Assembly (NCBI GenBank): GCA_025201765.1
Contig: MU623467.1
Span: 7,956 to 71,955, forward strand
Direction of reading: 5' to 3'
Source: Daldinia sp. FL1419
Lineage: Eukaryota > Ascomycota > Sordariomycetes > Xylariales > Hypoxylaceae
DNA length: 64,000 nt
Shown here: positions 1-12,560 of the stretch, one piece after another
How positions within the stretch are numbered: position 1 is the first letter of the stretch
Layout of the letters: the number at the start of each line of letters is the position of its first letter
Notes under the pieces: generated by a model
What the model was told of the DNA's origin: nothing
Databases searched by the model: none
The model's input: the letters and a program-made list of their open reading frames with translations, nothing else
Made by a program: the position numbers and the translations under genes

Positions 1-1619
1 CATCAAAAAAAATAACGCGGGGGCTACAACTTTTGGGGCCGCCCCCCAAAACATATTTTTATCATACCCCCCCCCCCCCCCCCCCCCCCCCCCAAACGGC
101 GTTAACGGTTTATCTCGGGCTGGACAACTACGATGTGATTATTAGGGGGCGATGAATTATGGATAGGGACAGGAGTAGCTACGACAGATGGCTAATAGGG
201 GATGTGTCTGCCTGTCCAGCCATACCGCGTTCCCAGGTGTGTAGATGACAATTAGATACACCCTCTTTGATTTCGGATCATCAATATCAGTATGACCTGT
301 CCACTTGTTCGTCCCATGCAAAGCCTATGGTGACCAGTATAAACGAGCATTTGCTATTGAATCCACTAGGGCACTGAGCTTCCCAACTATCAAGATATCA
401 AGATAGCCTCTGATTCCCCAGCGACTTTGGCAAGGTTCCTAGCGCTGAAATATAGGAACCCGCTTCAAACTGATTCTGCAGATCGACATTATCAAAGATC
501 AACTCAGTTCCTGAAGTCATGTTTAATTAATAAGTAGTCACGCCCCAAGCCATACATCGACAAGATCGAGTGCTAGGATAGGTAATATGTAATCGTATTT
601 ATGTCCGTACCCATGTTATGGGATCGGATCACCTATACACCCAGCCAGCAAGATACTAGGTAGTATACCGATACTGGTTATCAACTACCTCCATGATACT
701 TCTCGTATAGTAAATAATCGATCCAATGTCATAGGGAGGGACATCTATAAGCAAAGCCCACGGTCGTAGAGGTGATTTCGTCTTGAAATGAAGATATGGC
801 TTACATTGTAGATTTCAGATCGGCCCTGAACCGTCTCTATATCATCATCTACACGGTCTATGACTCGCAATCCAGTCTTCAAAACCATTCATACCCTAGT
901 CGGAATTACAATGCTCGTAGACGTAAGAAGATCGACGGAAAGGCTACCCAGAAATTATTTCCTACGACTATATGCTCTTCCCGAATGTGTATGAATAGAT
1001 ATGTCCATCGATTTATATTGCAAGCAGCATCGTCTTGTTGACTTAGAACCATTCGTTTTCAGGAGAGATTAATACTATTACCAGACCTTCTTCCGACCCT
1101 ACCTGCCTGCTTATATCAGGTTTTCCTCTCAGTTTTCACAGGGGTCCAAGCCAAGAATCCATTAGGTCGGCGTCGTCCTGACGTATCATTCCCAAGGCGA
1201 AGTATCGGCTGTGTCATCACACTCGACAATAATCTGTTCTCCGCCTCGCGGCAGCCAGCTTCCCCCTTCTTACATGCCACTTCGATAACTTAATGAACAG
1301 CTGGATTTGAAATCGAGGGGACAAATCGAGAAAAAGGGAAAGGGGGAAAGTGGCATATACCACGTGCAAAAATATCGTATTGTTGCATATTGTGACCAAT
1401 ATACGATATTATATTATTATTATTATTACTACTAATCCGTCCTACTTATTTATTTAGGGGTACATTCTGGTACATCTAATTAATTATTAGCAAGATACCT
1501 ATATTAGATACCTATAAATAAATGGGTAGAATAGAGTAGCAATAATAATAATAATAATATAATATTGTATTAATTATTGTACTAATCACAATACGCAACA
1601 TAAATAATGCAGCTCAGAT
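1..1619. other. Gene-free left flank
   Basis: I see no supportable gene. Open frames are short, have no protein-like composition and are crossed by stops on both strands. The stretch contains a poly-C tract near its left end and several short AT-rich microsatellites (TTATTA and AATAAT types) around 1405-1440 and 1535-1560, just downstream of the tRNA-Leu on its own strand. Confidence 0.6.
67..93. repeat. Poly-C homopolymer, 27 nt
   Basis: An uninterrupted run of 27 C residues is followed by AAACGG. Homopolymers of this length are rare in fungal DNA and are prone to sequencing error, so the exact length should not be trusted. Confidence 0.9.
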
Positions 1620-1737
1620 GATGAGAGTGGGACTCGAACCCACGCGGATTGCTCCACTGCGAAGTTTTTAACCATATCTTTACAGATATATTCAGCTAGA
1701 CCTGAACGCAGCGCCATAACCACTCGGCCATCTCACC
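1620..1737 (-). tRNA. tRNA-Leu (anticodon CAG) with a 38-nt intron
   Basis: Read on the minus strand, the acceptor GGTGAGA pairs fully with TCTCATC (one G-U). The D arm is GCC...GGC. The anticodon stem CTGCG/CGCAG closes the loop TTCAGG-intron-T, giving anticodon CAG. A long class-II variable arm with a GGA/TCC stem and the T arm GTGGG-TTCGAGT-CCCAC follow. The intron lies at plus 1663-1700, directly 3' of position 37, which is the canonical nuclear tRNA intron site. The CCA end is not encoded, as expected in a eukaryote. The long variable arm together with CAG makes leucine secure. Confidence 0.95.
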
Positions 1738-3119
1738 ATTACTTGTTAAGTGCGGATATTACAAATACATGCTATTTCCCCCCAAGTACCGAATTGTTCC
1801 CGATATACTATTCGGCATGCCAGGTTCCTGCAGAACGACTGCAGGTTATACTTGAAGGGTAGCAATGTTGCAGCTCGGTAGCAATACCTTCAAAGTAGGA
1901 GGTAGTAAGTACAATTCATGACGCCCTAGCGTTACGAAGCGGAAAGGAGCATACGGAAATGGAAGCACGGTTGGGATTAACCACGAGCCTTGACGCTTAA
2001 GGTTGACGGTCTCGGTGCATCCTCCCTATTTACGCATGACGATGTCATGGCCTCCTTGTGAGATCTCTCTGGCCACGCGCGGAAGATCAGAGAGGCGGCA
2101 AGGTGCCAACTCCCCTTTTGCTCTGGTGCCCCTAACTCTGAAATATGGTGGGCCGAGACCTTCACATGGGTCGCATATCTGATACTACTTTAGACATGAT
2201 ATGAATTTGCATCTTTTCTGTTCAACTGTCTAACCTGAAATATTCCCAAACGCCGATCTCACCCTCCCAAAGCTGGCTTCGCCCTTTACGATGTCAATAC
2301 GCCGAAGAAAAACTAGTAATATTATATTTCGCAGTTACAAAGCCGAGAAGGGCTAAATAGGTACACCAGCAAGAACGTTGACATCTCACTGTGGTTTGCA
2401 TCACACGCACAACACTGTCCGGTATGATACGTATTCCAGTCGAACGAGCGCTCGCGGACACGCGTATACCAATTCTTATATGTGAATCATCTCTCGCCTG
2501 CTTCCGACGGTGCTCGGCTTGCTCTGCTCTATCTGTCCTTCATCCTGCGTCTCCTGGCGTCCGACAGGCTTTGGGTTGAAAAAAAAATAGGAAACCACCG
2601 CAAATAGATCGCACCGCGCGTCGAATGGCGCAATACCAGGCCGGCCGCACTGGAAAATGAATAAAAAATAAAAAAATAATCGTACAGGGCGAATACTCGA
2701 GAACTCTGCTTGGAACCAGTACTAATCCCGCAGCATAGTCGTATTCGCATATAAAACCCTTTAAGCAGCTTGGATCAAATGATACAACCGTGGACTAACG
2801 CCGATTTTTCTTTGCTTTCCCCCTTTTGGGAACGGATGGTGTGGATAGAGAAATGTCAAATGATTAATCCGGCCCTGTCAGAAACGTCAAATCGTGGGTG
2901 GGAATCGCTTAGAGCCTCCAACCTTCCTAATCCCCAAAATAATGCAAATCCTGAACGTCCAGCCGATGTAGTATTGCGCATAAAGCATCCGAGCCGAGAC
3001 CGAACAACGGTACGGAATTTCGTATCCAGAAACGACGCCGTCATGCTAGCTTTATTATCCTAATTCTTTTTTCCCCCCTTTGCCTCGAATGTGTCTGGTC
3101 CAGAGGGCGGGGGGGGATG
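1738..3119. other. Intergenic between tRNA-Leu and the ptaB 3' end
   Basis: No convincing coding region is present. Several ORFs of 60-97 codons occur on both strands (for example 2770-3063 plus), but they overlap each other, lack splice support and show no recognisable motifs. The right end probably holds the 3' UTR of the minus-strand gene that stops at 3120. Confidence 0.55.
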
Positions 3120-5891
3120 TCATGCAGGGTTATTCTTCGCACGCTTCTGTAGCCGAGGCGTTCCGGGAGGTTTCTTGCCGGCCATCGCGACGCCATTTAC
3201 TTGGGGGACTCCGATACTCGCGGGCGTCGGTGCGCCGTTCTCCTCTTCGGCTTTTACCGTGGAAGGCCTCCTTCGCTTATTACTTGCTGGACTAGTATTA
3301 GCGCTGGGCCCGCTAGAGCTTGTTCCTTGCTGACTCTGTTGTAATTGCATGCCGGGTGCTTGCATGTGTCCTTGAGCGGGGCTCCCCATATGAGGTGAAT
3401 TTGGAAGCTGTAGATGCGCGGCGGCCGGTGAGGCACCCATGGGGAATTGGCCAAAACTGGGAGTCCGCGGGTTAGGCGGGCCGTTGCCCTGGGGCTGGCC
3501 GTTTACCAACGGTTGCGGTGGGGCGTTGGTGATATTCTGGCTGACGTACTGCTCAAGTGCAGCATAAGGAGAGAGGCCCGGATGCGAATGGTAGAAGTTG
3601 AATAGGGGCTAAATGATGTCTTAGGTTAGCAATGGGCTAAGTTCACGAAGCCCACAGGATACGTAGCGGTATCCTGTCGAATGTGTCCTACTTACGTTCA
3701 TTTGTCCAACGACTTCTATAATCTGAAATATGCCATGTCAGTAAAGGCGTACAATCCGCGGAAGGAAAAGCTCGTACCTCGAGGAACTGAAACACGGCTT
3801 CCGTGAGGCCTATGTTTTGCTTAACGGCTGATGGAGGTAGGTCTATATCGGGGGGCGGATTCGGTGGCGACTTCATCGTCTTCACCTTTCCCTTTTTGCT
3901 CATCTCGGGAGATAACCGGGAATCATGACCGTTCACCTTACGCCATTCTTTGACCCAGTTATGTGCTGGTCTTGCGGCTTCGGTGACCATCTTTCTCGAA
4001 TGATACTCCTCGTGGCTTTGTGTGATAAATTCTAACAGGTCTAATTTTTGTTCGCCGTCAAATTGCGCTCGGAGGACTCCTGTCGCAACGACCTAGATAT
4101 CCTAGTCAGAATGTTGCTGCTGGGGTCAAAAGCTGGGGTTTGCTTCTGCAACTTACGTGCGAGTTATCGAACCAATACGTCAAGTGTGACCTCTGATTCT
4201 CGATAAAATGGCAGCCGTTTGGCAACGGCTTATCGCTGAAGCCTTTCTCGAAGGTCAAATTGATCTTTCTGATACCACTTTCATAGTGCGTGTGGAAGTA
4301 CCGTGCTAACGCGGGTTGCGTTATTTCGTATTGCTTGTCCGAGTGCTCCTCGTTCCCAGTATCGCTGCCGACATGGAATAGGGAGGTCCTAAAGAGGCCT
4401 CTGGCCGAGAAAAATTGCGAGACGAACGTATTCCAGTAGGACACATCATCCTTCGGTCGTGAACCCTATATGGTGAGGCAGGTTAACGCCTGGTCCCGAA
4501 CAGAGGGGTAAGACCTACCTTATCGGGTCTTAGAAGTGTGGGAAGAGAAGTACTGACGGGGTAACTACTAAGATACTCGTTAAGCTGGATTAATCTAAAG
4601 AGGCAATGGCCCCTCATGGCGTCATTCTTTTGTTGATGCTGTAGTAGCTGCTGTTGAATAGCATTCGGTAGTTGCTGCTGCTGCTGCATATGGGCTGCCT
4701 GCAGGGCTTGCGGGGTAGGCTGGGGAGGTTGGCTCTGCTGAACGTTGGGTGGTTGTCCTTGGCCTTGCGGTTGTTGCGTTTGATTACCCTGAGCGGGATT
4801 CGGCCCCTGGTTCTGAGGTTGGTTCGGCTGCGCAACTGCCGGTGTCGGAGCTCTCTGGGGGCCTTGGGAGTTCGGCTGAGGCTGCGGACCTGGCTGCGGG
4901 CCGGGCTGCTGCGGGCCGGGCTGCTGCGGCGGTTGAGGTTGCTGTCCTTGTTGCTGTGGTTGCCCCTGAGGCTGGGGTTGGGGTTGAGGCCCCTGACCCT
5001 GAGGGCCTTGGGGGACCTGTTGAGCCATCGACTGTGCTATTTGCGCTTGCTGAAGCTGTATTTGCTGGGGGGTCATCTGTCCGGGATGGCCGGGTTGGGC
5101 GCCCTGATGCATCTGGTTATTCGCCTGTTGCGCTTGGTGCTGCTGCATTGCTAACTGCTGCGCAAGCATATGCTGTACGTGAAGATAGTTGTCAGCACGA
5201 AGATTGGGATTAGGATATTCGAAACGCGTAGGGGTGCGTGTAACTACCTGGGCGTGCTGAGGGTTTTGATGCTGTCCCTGCTGAGCAAGATGCGCCTGTT
5301 GCATATGGGCCATATTGCCACCGACTCGTTGCATATTTGCCGTGTTTCTCATGGCTGAAAGATGAGCAGCCGTCATATTGCCCATATTCATTCCCTGCAT
5401 ATTCATAGGCATCCCTCCGTACATCTGCTGGTGCATCATAGCTGCTTGTCTCTGCTGCAATATCCGTTGCTGCTGCTGTAGCTGGGCCATCATTTGAGGG
5501 TTTTGAGATACTACGAGTTGTTAGCAAGACATGACCATCACTAGCACGGTCCCGAATTGGGGGCGAGCAGAAGCCATTGCTTACATGCGTATTGTTGCTG
5601 CTGCTGTTGCTGAAACATCTGCTGCTGCTGCTGCGGATTTAAGTGTTGTAGACCGTGGTTGGGGCCGGCTGCACCAGGAGGCATGGCTCCCATCATGGCT
5701 GCGGGATTCACTTGTCCGCCTGGTCCAGATACAGCCATATGGGCGGCCATCTGAGGAGGCATGCCCGGTTGAACGCCCGGTTGGCTTGGATTGTGAGCCA
5801 TACCGGGAGCGCCCATAGGGTGTCCCGGATGGGCTCCAGGATGCTGTTGCATGCCTGGATGAAAACCACCGGGGTTTATGCTCGTCATCAT
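3120..5891 (-). CDS. ptaB: LIM-domain-binding transcriptional co-regulator (PtaB/LDB1/Mfg1-like)
   Basis: Six exons on the minus strand (5585-5891, 4519-5510, 4157-4465, 3778-4092, 3696-3722, 3120-3608) give 812 residues. All junctions have GT donors and AG acceptors and keep frame. The N-terminal half is low complexity (Gln, Pro, Met, Gly rich) with poly-Q runs. The LIM-bind region spans about residues 398-650, starting near MRGHCLFRLIQLNEYLSSY and including VSYWNTFVSQFF and LTYWFDN. The tail is Ser/Pro rich with a basic cluster, NKRRRPS, that could be a nuclear signal. Known of the family: Aspergillus PtaB partners SomA/Flo8 to control adhesion, biofilm and conidiation genes, and yeast Mfg1 is the counterpart. 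The start follows the family pattern of a Gly/His/Pro-rich N terminus; a second Met is adjacent. Exon 5 is only 27 nt (9 codons). Confidence 0.88.
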
Positions 5892-8800
5892 TTCTACTAG
5901 TGTCGACTATCCACGACGTGGATATCGACGTCGGACCGTAATCGCTTTCTCATACGCTTCAGTTCCTTTTATCCGTCGTCGCGGTCCTGGCGTGATCGAT
6001 AGATCAGCTCAGTTGAGAGCTTTTGTGTGCAGGCACGTAACAGCTCCTCAAGTTTTTCTTTTGTCTTTTTTTAAAATAAAATAAAATATCTTTCTTCTTC
6101 GTCCTTTCGCAGGCAAAACTCCTACGAGATCCCCCTCTTTCTACAAGTTATACTATGGGTGGATGCGACTTGACGCAATGCGATCGCCGATCATAAAACG
6201 TGTATGCTAGTGTTCTGACGGTATCGCTGTCGCGGTGACAAAGTTCGACTGTATGCGGAATTCGAAGTTGGAGACGACTAGAGGCATGCAGATGTGTGTC
6301 GCTGTAAAAGTAGGAGGTAATATAAAGGATAAGGCTGATGAGGATTAATATCTTTCGATTCTAGGACGCGGTTAGAATAGAATCCTCGAATGCGCGCCGT
6401 GCGATGATAGAGAGGTTGTAGACAAGGAAAAAAAAAAGGTTGGTTTTGCATTAGCAACACAATACGCCACTTGAAAAAAAATTAAAGAAAAAAGGAAGGA
6501 AAAGAAAAGAAGAAAAAAACCTCACCTAAGAATTAATCACTTTACGAATAGATTATTGTCGTGATTATCTGGTTGTCGTCGTCATTAGAACAATTGATCT
6601 AGCTGCGTCGCTGTTGTTACTAGTGTCGTTGTCGCGCGTGGGTAACCTAGGCGGAGCAAAAAAGAGACGGACGTGCACGATGCGATACAAGTGGGTGTTA
6701 TTACTTGTTGGCGTTGGCGTCGTGAGATTCGACCTAGGTAGGGGTTTAATACAGTATTAGTTGACAGTCTTCTTATGTTGCTAATACAGTATGATCGGTG
6801 GTATGATTTTTATGTAAGGCATAAAACCTGGCATAAAAGGTTGGGTGTAGGTAGGATTATATTATGATGTTAGTGCTGGACGGATCTTATCCGACAGCGA
6901 TAGGTGATCTTTTTTTTTTTCTCTTTTTTTTTTTTCTATGAGGGTGAGCAAAGTTGGTAAAGCGATAGGTTTGCAATGCCGCGGACGGCGAGTGAGAAGT
7001 TGATGAAAAGGAATAGACGAGAGGGCAAGAAACCGAGGGGGTAAAGGGGGTAGGAGGGAACCCTAGTATAAATTATAAGAGGCAAGGTACATAGGTAGGT
7101 ATGTATATAGGTAGGTAGGCATATATATAGGTATATATATATATATATATATATAAAAGGAAGTGAGTACGTATATCTGGAGAGAAGAAGAAAAAAAAGA
7201 ATAAGGTATGGTACGGTATGAAGAATGGTATAGAGTTTAGTGAGAGACTGGGTAGACCGGTGCCTATTTTACTATTTTGCTATATTTGTAGAGAGACATA
7301 GTGATAGAGAGACCTAGAGCATAGGTAGGTAGGTAGGTAGGTAGGTAGGTAGGTAGGTAGGTAGGTAGGTAGGTAGGTAGGTAGGTAAGTAGGCTAGGTA
7401 GGTAGAAATAAAATAAACTTAGGAAGTCTAATAATTTTCCGCGTCTACATAGAAAGAACCTTTGAATCAGACGCCATCCGACACCAGTGTTACCAACGTG
7501 GCTGTATGATACATTAACTTACCTAACCTTAACGTTATAACTAGTGTATATAAAACCTTGGGTGGATTTTGGAGGGAATGCTTTGAAGAGGAACGAAGTG
7601 CGCTTGCACGTTGCGCGCTTAATTTGCTCTTCAGTATTTGTACAGTTAGACAGGTAGACGAGTTAGCGAGTAGACGAGATCGATGGATAGTGTCAGGTCT
7701 CTTCTGCTGTGCGCTGCACTTTAGATGTGATAAGGATAGGTTAGGTAAATAATAAGTATAATTGGGTGAGAAATAGGCGACGGATTTAGCTGACTTCCAA
7801 GATTGTTAGCTGGGTTCGGTACCTAGGTTTGGATGCGATGATTCTGCCCTGCCTCCGACAGGTAACCTTTAGGTAGGTACCTCTTGGAGAGAGGTGGCAG
7901 GTTAGAAAAGACAGTGCGAGATTACCTATGCAAGCAGTAGGTATTTAACAGTTACGCTGGCAGCTGGCAATTGGCAGGGGCCTTACCTACCTAGCCAAGT
8001 TACATGTATCTTGGTACATAGTTATAGGATGTACCTATAGTATAGGTACAGGTAACCTAGGTACATGGATAAAGTTCCATCCAAGGGGCATAGACCTGAG
8101 TACAATCTTGTCATGTGATGTCACTAAATATTTTCCGTTCCGCGGGGTGGATCCGTTTAGTACATCCTAAGTTCTATCCACCTTATGGGTCCGAGGCCCA
8201 TATTAAATTTTTTTTTTTCTTCTCTGGCGCGACTTCAAAAGCTTCATCATCGCGCTCTGCTCTGACAATTCTTCTTCTTTCTCCTTTACAACATTCTTTC
8301 TTTTTCTTCCTTCGAAGTTTGCTTGTCATTGAGAACAGCAAGCAGAAGTATGACCGACCCGAATAGTCAAGTTTGAAGCAGACATCTGCGCTGCAGAGTA
8401 ATATCGAAAGGTTCGTTATCCTATTTTCTCGATTCGCGTGCAGCATGCGGGAAGCATACCACTTCCCATATATTTTCCCAGTCAACAGGATGACAATCCT
8501 ATAAACATGTCTTCTTTTCCCAACTGAATCGACCATGAAAGAAGTCTAGTCTGTTCGGGCCATTCCATCAAGGAAGGCCTGCTACTTGCCAGTATACTTT
8601 GTCTGACTTCCCATCACGCTCGTCTATCTTTTAATGGTGACGGATGATGGGATGTACCGGGAATTATGCCGTTGCGTTTTCCATGATAGCATCTAGCACC
8701 TTGCTAACTCTGCGGCAGATCTTCCGTATCCTAGTGTCCTGGGAAACGATACCCTCGAACCTTGGTCCAGGTTAGTCAAAATTTTATTGTTCACCAAAAT

Positions 8801-9227
8801 CTTAATTCATATGGTGTTTTCATGATGAAACTTCCAACCACATTCGCAGTTTCCACTCGAGCTCCACTAAGAGCCTTTTGAGGAGCAGATGAGGGCATAA
8901 TCCTTCCTTGGATGTCTGACCGACGCTATAATATCTCTTTCATGTTTTACCAGCGATATACGCGTCTAGGATCTTCTAGCTAACAAGTTTCAAGTTTCAG
9001 GTAGTTAATAGCTTCGTAATATTCGCTTCTCACAGCGCCGGTAGGTCTTGTGGAAATTTATGGTTCATTATTGGGTATCAGGTTTATCGAGAAAATAAAT
9101 AAATGACATTGTCCTGGTTCAAGAACTCTCAATACTTGGTGATGCAGCCTAAAATAATGTGGTGTGACCGGGCCGCCGTGATCCCGTCAGTGCGACGTGT
9201 AAACGTACTTGCCACGCAAATCCGGAA
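5892..9227. other. Long gene-free region upstream of ptaB and downstream of hbrB
   Basis: This 3.3 kb stretch probably carries a long promoter and 5' leader for the minus-strand ptaB gene. It contains purine-rich and T-rich tracts (6470-6520, 6910-6935), a TAGG microsatellite, an AT dinucleotide run near 7132-7155 and many GGTA/TACC words. I see no ORF with protein-like composition or splice support on either strand. Large upstream regions are common for morphogenesis regulators of this type, but that is inference. Confidence 0.55.
7322..7387. repeat. TAGG tetranucleotide microsatellite
   Basis: About 16.5 uninterrupted copies of TAGG, followed by decayed copies to about 7404. The unit matches the TAGGTA word that recurs across intergenic DNA in this window. 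It is not the fungal telomere repeat (TTAGGG). Confidence 0.95.
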
Positions 9228-11849
9228 TTAAATCACCTCGACTCCTTCGCGTATCCCTTCTCTTAAAAGACCATGGTTAACAGTACTGTTTTCCTGCCGC
9301 TTAACTCTTCCGCCAACCATACCCCTTCGGTTCCTACCAGTTCGGCCTCTACCTAGCCAGTTTAACTTAAGTAATCGGCCTAACTCGGCTACCATCTTGC
9401 TTGCTTCGTCTGTGTCGGCCGGGTTGATGCCTGTATCGACGCTAGCTAGTACGCTCATGCACTGGAGCATGCGGCCTACCATCTCCGTAACCTGCTTGCT
9501 GTCCTCCACGTTTTGTTCTCGCACGCTTCCTAGGACTTCCCTACCGCCGTCTCTTGTTTGCGGCGTGAAGGACCTGAGCAGACTCCCGGTACCGGTAGAG
9601 GCCGCGTCGGACACGCCGCTACCAAAAGATACGTTGCTGATAGCACGACTTCGAGACGGGTTCGAGTCATTGCCGAACACCGTCGTCGAAGTGGAATTAT
9701 AGCTTGCGACGCTCGGATCTAGCGACATGGCTGTTCCAGGACGACCTGATAACGGATCGTTTGGCGAAGTAGAGAGAGGCGGGACATTATCGTTCAAGAG
9801 CGGCGGTGATGCTAAGGCCAGAGAGGCGAGCGAAGATGGTAAGTGTTCTAGAGATAGCCGGGAAAATATAGTCTTGAGTTTCTCGTAGCGAGGGAGGATT
9901 AGCGAATCTCTGTACGAGATTAGGACCAGCCTTCGAACGTCAAGCACGCTCGACGCTGGCGACAAGTAAGGTTCAGTATTTGATCCACCAGGCTGGGCAT
10001 TTGGTACCGAATTGGCCACCACTCCGCCCCAGAAGTCGCGCGCCTTCTCGGGGGTCAACAAGGGTCCGCAGCCAGAAAATTCTAGGTCCAAAGGGAGGAA
10101 AATTGCCTGCATATAAGGCAATATACTGGTGAACGTAAATATCCACAACTCTACCAGAGAGGGGATCAGCCTATCCTCGGGAGTCGCGCGCAGCGTATGA
10201 TCGAGGGAGGCAAACCCCGTAGAAAGCAGATCCCGCAGATCGTCGACAATGATATGAGCCGAACGGCGGTTTGTGCAGTATTGGATATGCATGGATACGA
10301 CTCGGTTGAAATCTTCCACTGGCAACCGTAGATCCTCGCCTTCAAAAATGACGAGCAGTTTGGCCCTCAAGTACGGCCAGGCATCGTCCAGAGACATATT
10401 GTGAAGTCCATATTTGCCAGAATCGATAGGTTCCGAAAGATAAGTAGCTGCTGCTGCTGCCGCCGCCGCCGACCCGAAACTGCTGGGCCCGGGCCATTCC
10501 GAACCGACACCGTAGGAAGATTCGTTATCATCCTTCCGCTTCTCACGAAGCGCGCGCCCTCCATGCCGCAAGTCCAGCCCGCTGACACTTTTTCCAATGT
10601 TGTTATTCGGACCCGGGCTCGGTGGTAGGTTGAAATTATACAGGCTGGACGGCGCGTGGGGATCGACAGGCCGAGAGTTGCTAGCAGCGGAGGAGAGTGG
10701 TAGATGATAGTCGTCTTTGCTGCTTAACTTGTGTTTTTGCCGCGATAGGAAGTGATGCTTCCGCTCCTTGTCTTTCTCTTTGCCTTCCTTCTCCATGGAT
10801 GAGTCTGCCGGCCGGATAGTAGCAGCCGACGAGTTGCCTAAGCTATAGAACGATTGTGAGTCTACTAAGCTCGTCGTGCTAAAGTTGCCACGCTGCAGCG
10901 AAGCCAAAGCAGAGCCGATCTTCCCGGGGCTCGGCATTGGACGTTCTTTCGCCTCACCCTTGGTATCAATCTTTTTTGGCCTGGAGAATAGCTTGACCTT
11001 GGACTTCTCTGCCTTGGCGGGCTTTTCTGATGCGACTAGGGGCGCGGGCGCGGGAGGGAGCTGTTCTGGCGGTGGTAAGCCGGGCGAGGCTTGGGGCGAC
11101 CTTGGAAATACGACGTTTGCTGCTGCGGTGGCTGCTGCGTGACTCCCTAGCAGACCGTTATGATATCCTTGCGAGCTAAAGCCGTTATCTCGCGGAGCGC
11201 TCGCCTCGGTCAGACTTAGCATGGGAGGACTACGGTGACCGGACACTGGTTTGGGACCTGGTCTTTTTAAGGAGTCGTGTGCATCGCTGCCAGGGAAAGG
11301 AACGGTTTGTGATCGATGGCGGCTGTGTTGTTGGTGCTGCATCACGGCGGCCTGAGCAGCTATTTGACTAGCCGAAAGAGTCGCACCAGCAGGCTGGGTC
11401 GGGGCTGGTGTCTGAGTCTGAGACATGGCGACTTGGGAGAGGTTGGATATGCTCGTAGAAGGCAATGTAGGCTCGAAATGTCCTTGGGTTTGGGAGTGCT
11501 TCCTTACGTGGCCAACGCGCGTGGGAGGTAAGGTCAAAGGCGACGCTGTTCTCGATTGCGGAAGTTCGATGCTAGGTCGAGTGGGACGAGAAAAGTTATG
11601 CGGACTGGTAGCATAAGAAGGACTGACAACGGGGCTTTGGGGAGTTCTCGTCTTAGGAATGGAAACGATATCGTCGTTTGACGAAGTATCTATCCTACGG
11701 ATTTGAGGTCTTAAGGAGGCCGCTGAAGAGGTCGAAGAGGCTGTTGAGGATGAGGCGGCTGCGGCTGCAGCAGTGGAAGCCGAAGAAACGGTCCCGGGGA
11801 GAGGAGAGAAGCTCCCCGGGGCTCTCTGCTGGGATCGTGCTGGCTGCAT
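9228..11849 (-). CDS. hbrB: HbrB-domain protein, TORC2 subunit (Bit61/PRR5-like)
   Basis: Single exon, 873 residues. Residues 1-470 are disordered (Ser, Ala, Pro, Gln rich, with poly-A and basic KDKERKHHFLSRQKHK stretches). The HbrB fold lies at about residues 480-665, beginning DDAWPYLRAKLLVIFEGEDL and including LVELWIFTFTSILPYMQAIFLPLDLE and VRRLVLISYRDSLILPRYEKL. The rest is Ser-rich with a short conserved-looking C-terminal helix (MVGRMLQCMSVLASVD). Known of the family: HbrB/Bit61/PRR5 proteins are accessory subunits of TOR complex 2 at the plasma membrane, and Aspergillus hbrB mutants hyperbranch. The start is the first ATG after a T-rich leader (as read on the minus strand), and no upstream in-frame ATG was noted. 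It is divergent from the Gon7 gene, with 711 bp between starts. Confidence 0.9.
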   Translation of the reverse strand: MQPARSQQRAPGSFSPLPGTVSSASTAAAAAASSSTASSTSSAASLRPQIRRIDTSSNDDIVSIPKTRTPQSPVVSPSYATSPHNFSRPTRPSIELPQSRTASPLTLPPTRVGHVRKHSQTQGHFEPTLPSTSISNLSQVAMSQTQTPAPTQPAGATLSASQIAAQAAVMQHQQHSRHRSQTVPFPGSDAHDSLKRPGPKPVSGHRSPPMLSLTEASAPRDNGFSSQGYHNGLLGSHAAATAAANVVFPRSPQASPGLPPPEQLPPAPAPLVASEKPAKAEKSKVKLFSRPKKIDTKGEAKERPMPSPGKIGSALASLQRGNFSTTSLVDSQSFYSLGNSSAATIRPADSSMEKEGKEKDKERKHHFLSRQKHKLSSKDDYHLPLSSAASNSRPVDPHAPSSLYNFNLPPSPGPNNNIGKSVSGLDLRHGGRALREKRKDDNESSYGVGSEWPGPSSFGSAAAAAAAATYLSEPIDSGKYGLHNMSLDDAWPYLRAKLLVIFEGEDLRLPVEDFNRVVSMHIQYCTNRRSAHIIVDDLRDLLSTGFASLDHTLRATPEDRLIPSLVELWIFTFTSILPYMQAIFLPLDLEFSGCGPLLTPEKARDFWGGVVANSVPNAQPGGSNTEPYLSPASSVLDVRRLVLISYRDSLILPRYEKLKTIFSRLSLEHLPSSLASLALASPPLLNDNVPPLSTSPNDPLSGRPGTAMSLDPSVASYNSTSTTVFGNDSNPSRSRAISNVSFGSGVSDAASTGTGSLLRSFTPQTRDGGREVLGSVREQNVEDSKQVTEMVGRMLQCMSVLASVDTGINPADTDEASKMVAELGRLLKLNWLGRGRTGRNRRGMVGGRVKRQENSTVNHGLLREGIREGVEVI

Positions 11850-12560
11850 TGTATGATGAGAAAAAAAAAAAAAGGTCCGAGTTCCTAAATTCCGTTACAT
11901 CCTCTCCCGAACCAGCGGTATGTATGATCGACACCTGGCCCCCCGGTTTCTTGACTATCGATTTGCTTGTTCAATTACCGTACACGGAAGTAATAGCAGA
12001 GATATGTATGTCTCCAATTCAGCAAATAGAATTTAGTAAGTAGTTGAGGATTTGATATGAAGATGGGTGGTATCAATTCAAGTAACTATGTATAATATAA
12101 AAGTTGTATAATAGAGAAGACTCGGGAGGGTTAGATGTTGAAAAGGTTGAGTAGTTTAATAACCTTTACTACCTAACGTTAAGGCATTGTAACATTATCG
12201 ATCTAGTATTAAATAAATTTATTAAGGTTCTGCTTTATAATTAGGTACCTCCTATGAATTTGATGCGGCGCTAACGGTACAGGCATCTACCCCCGCACAA
12301 CCTCGTACAGGTACACCACGTACAGGTACATCAGGTACATCAGGTACCCACGTAGCTACAAAGAAATCACAGTGGCCCCGCGCTGCTTTGCTTGCTCCCC
12401 CGCCATCGCCATCATTCTAAAAAGTTTCATCTCCAAACTTGCATACACTCCTCATACAAAACACTACAAGAATTAAATATCTCGAGTCAAAACGGTTACA
12501 CACTCTTGAATTACCTACTTTATTATCCGTGGCTACTATATAATTCCGGACGCATCTATA
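11850..12560. other. Divergent promoter region between hbrB and gon7
   Basis: 711 bp separate two divergent start codons. The region holds a poly-A tract at 11860-11872, a short direct repeat of CAGGTACA/CAGGTACATC at about 12306-12345, and AT-rich DNA around 12180-12240. No coding sequence is seen. Confidence 0.6.

Noticed and set aside
67..93. Poly-C as a telomere or contig-end signal
   Set aside because: No TTAGGG/CCCTAA repeats nearby; more likely a homopolymer or assembly feature.
4672..5213. Two overlapping plus-strand ORFs of about 155-160 codons, Leu- or Ala-rich
   Set aside because: Antisense shadows of the poly-Gln/Pro region of ptaB; composition follows from CTG/GCT repeats.
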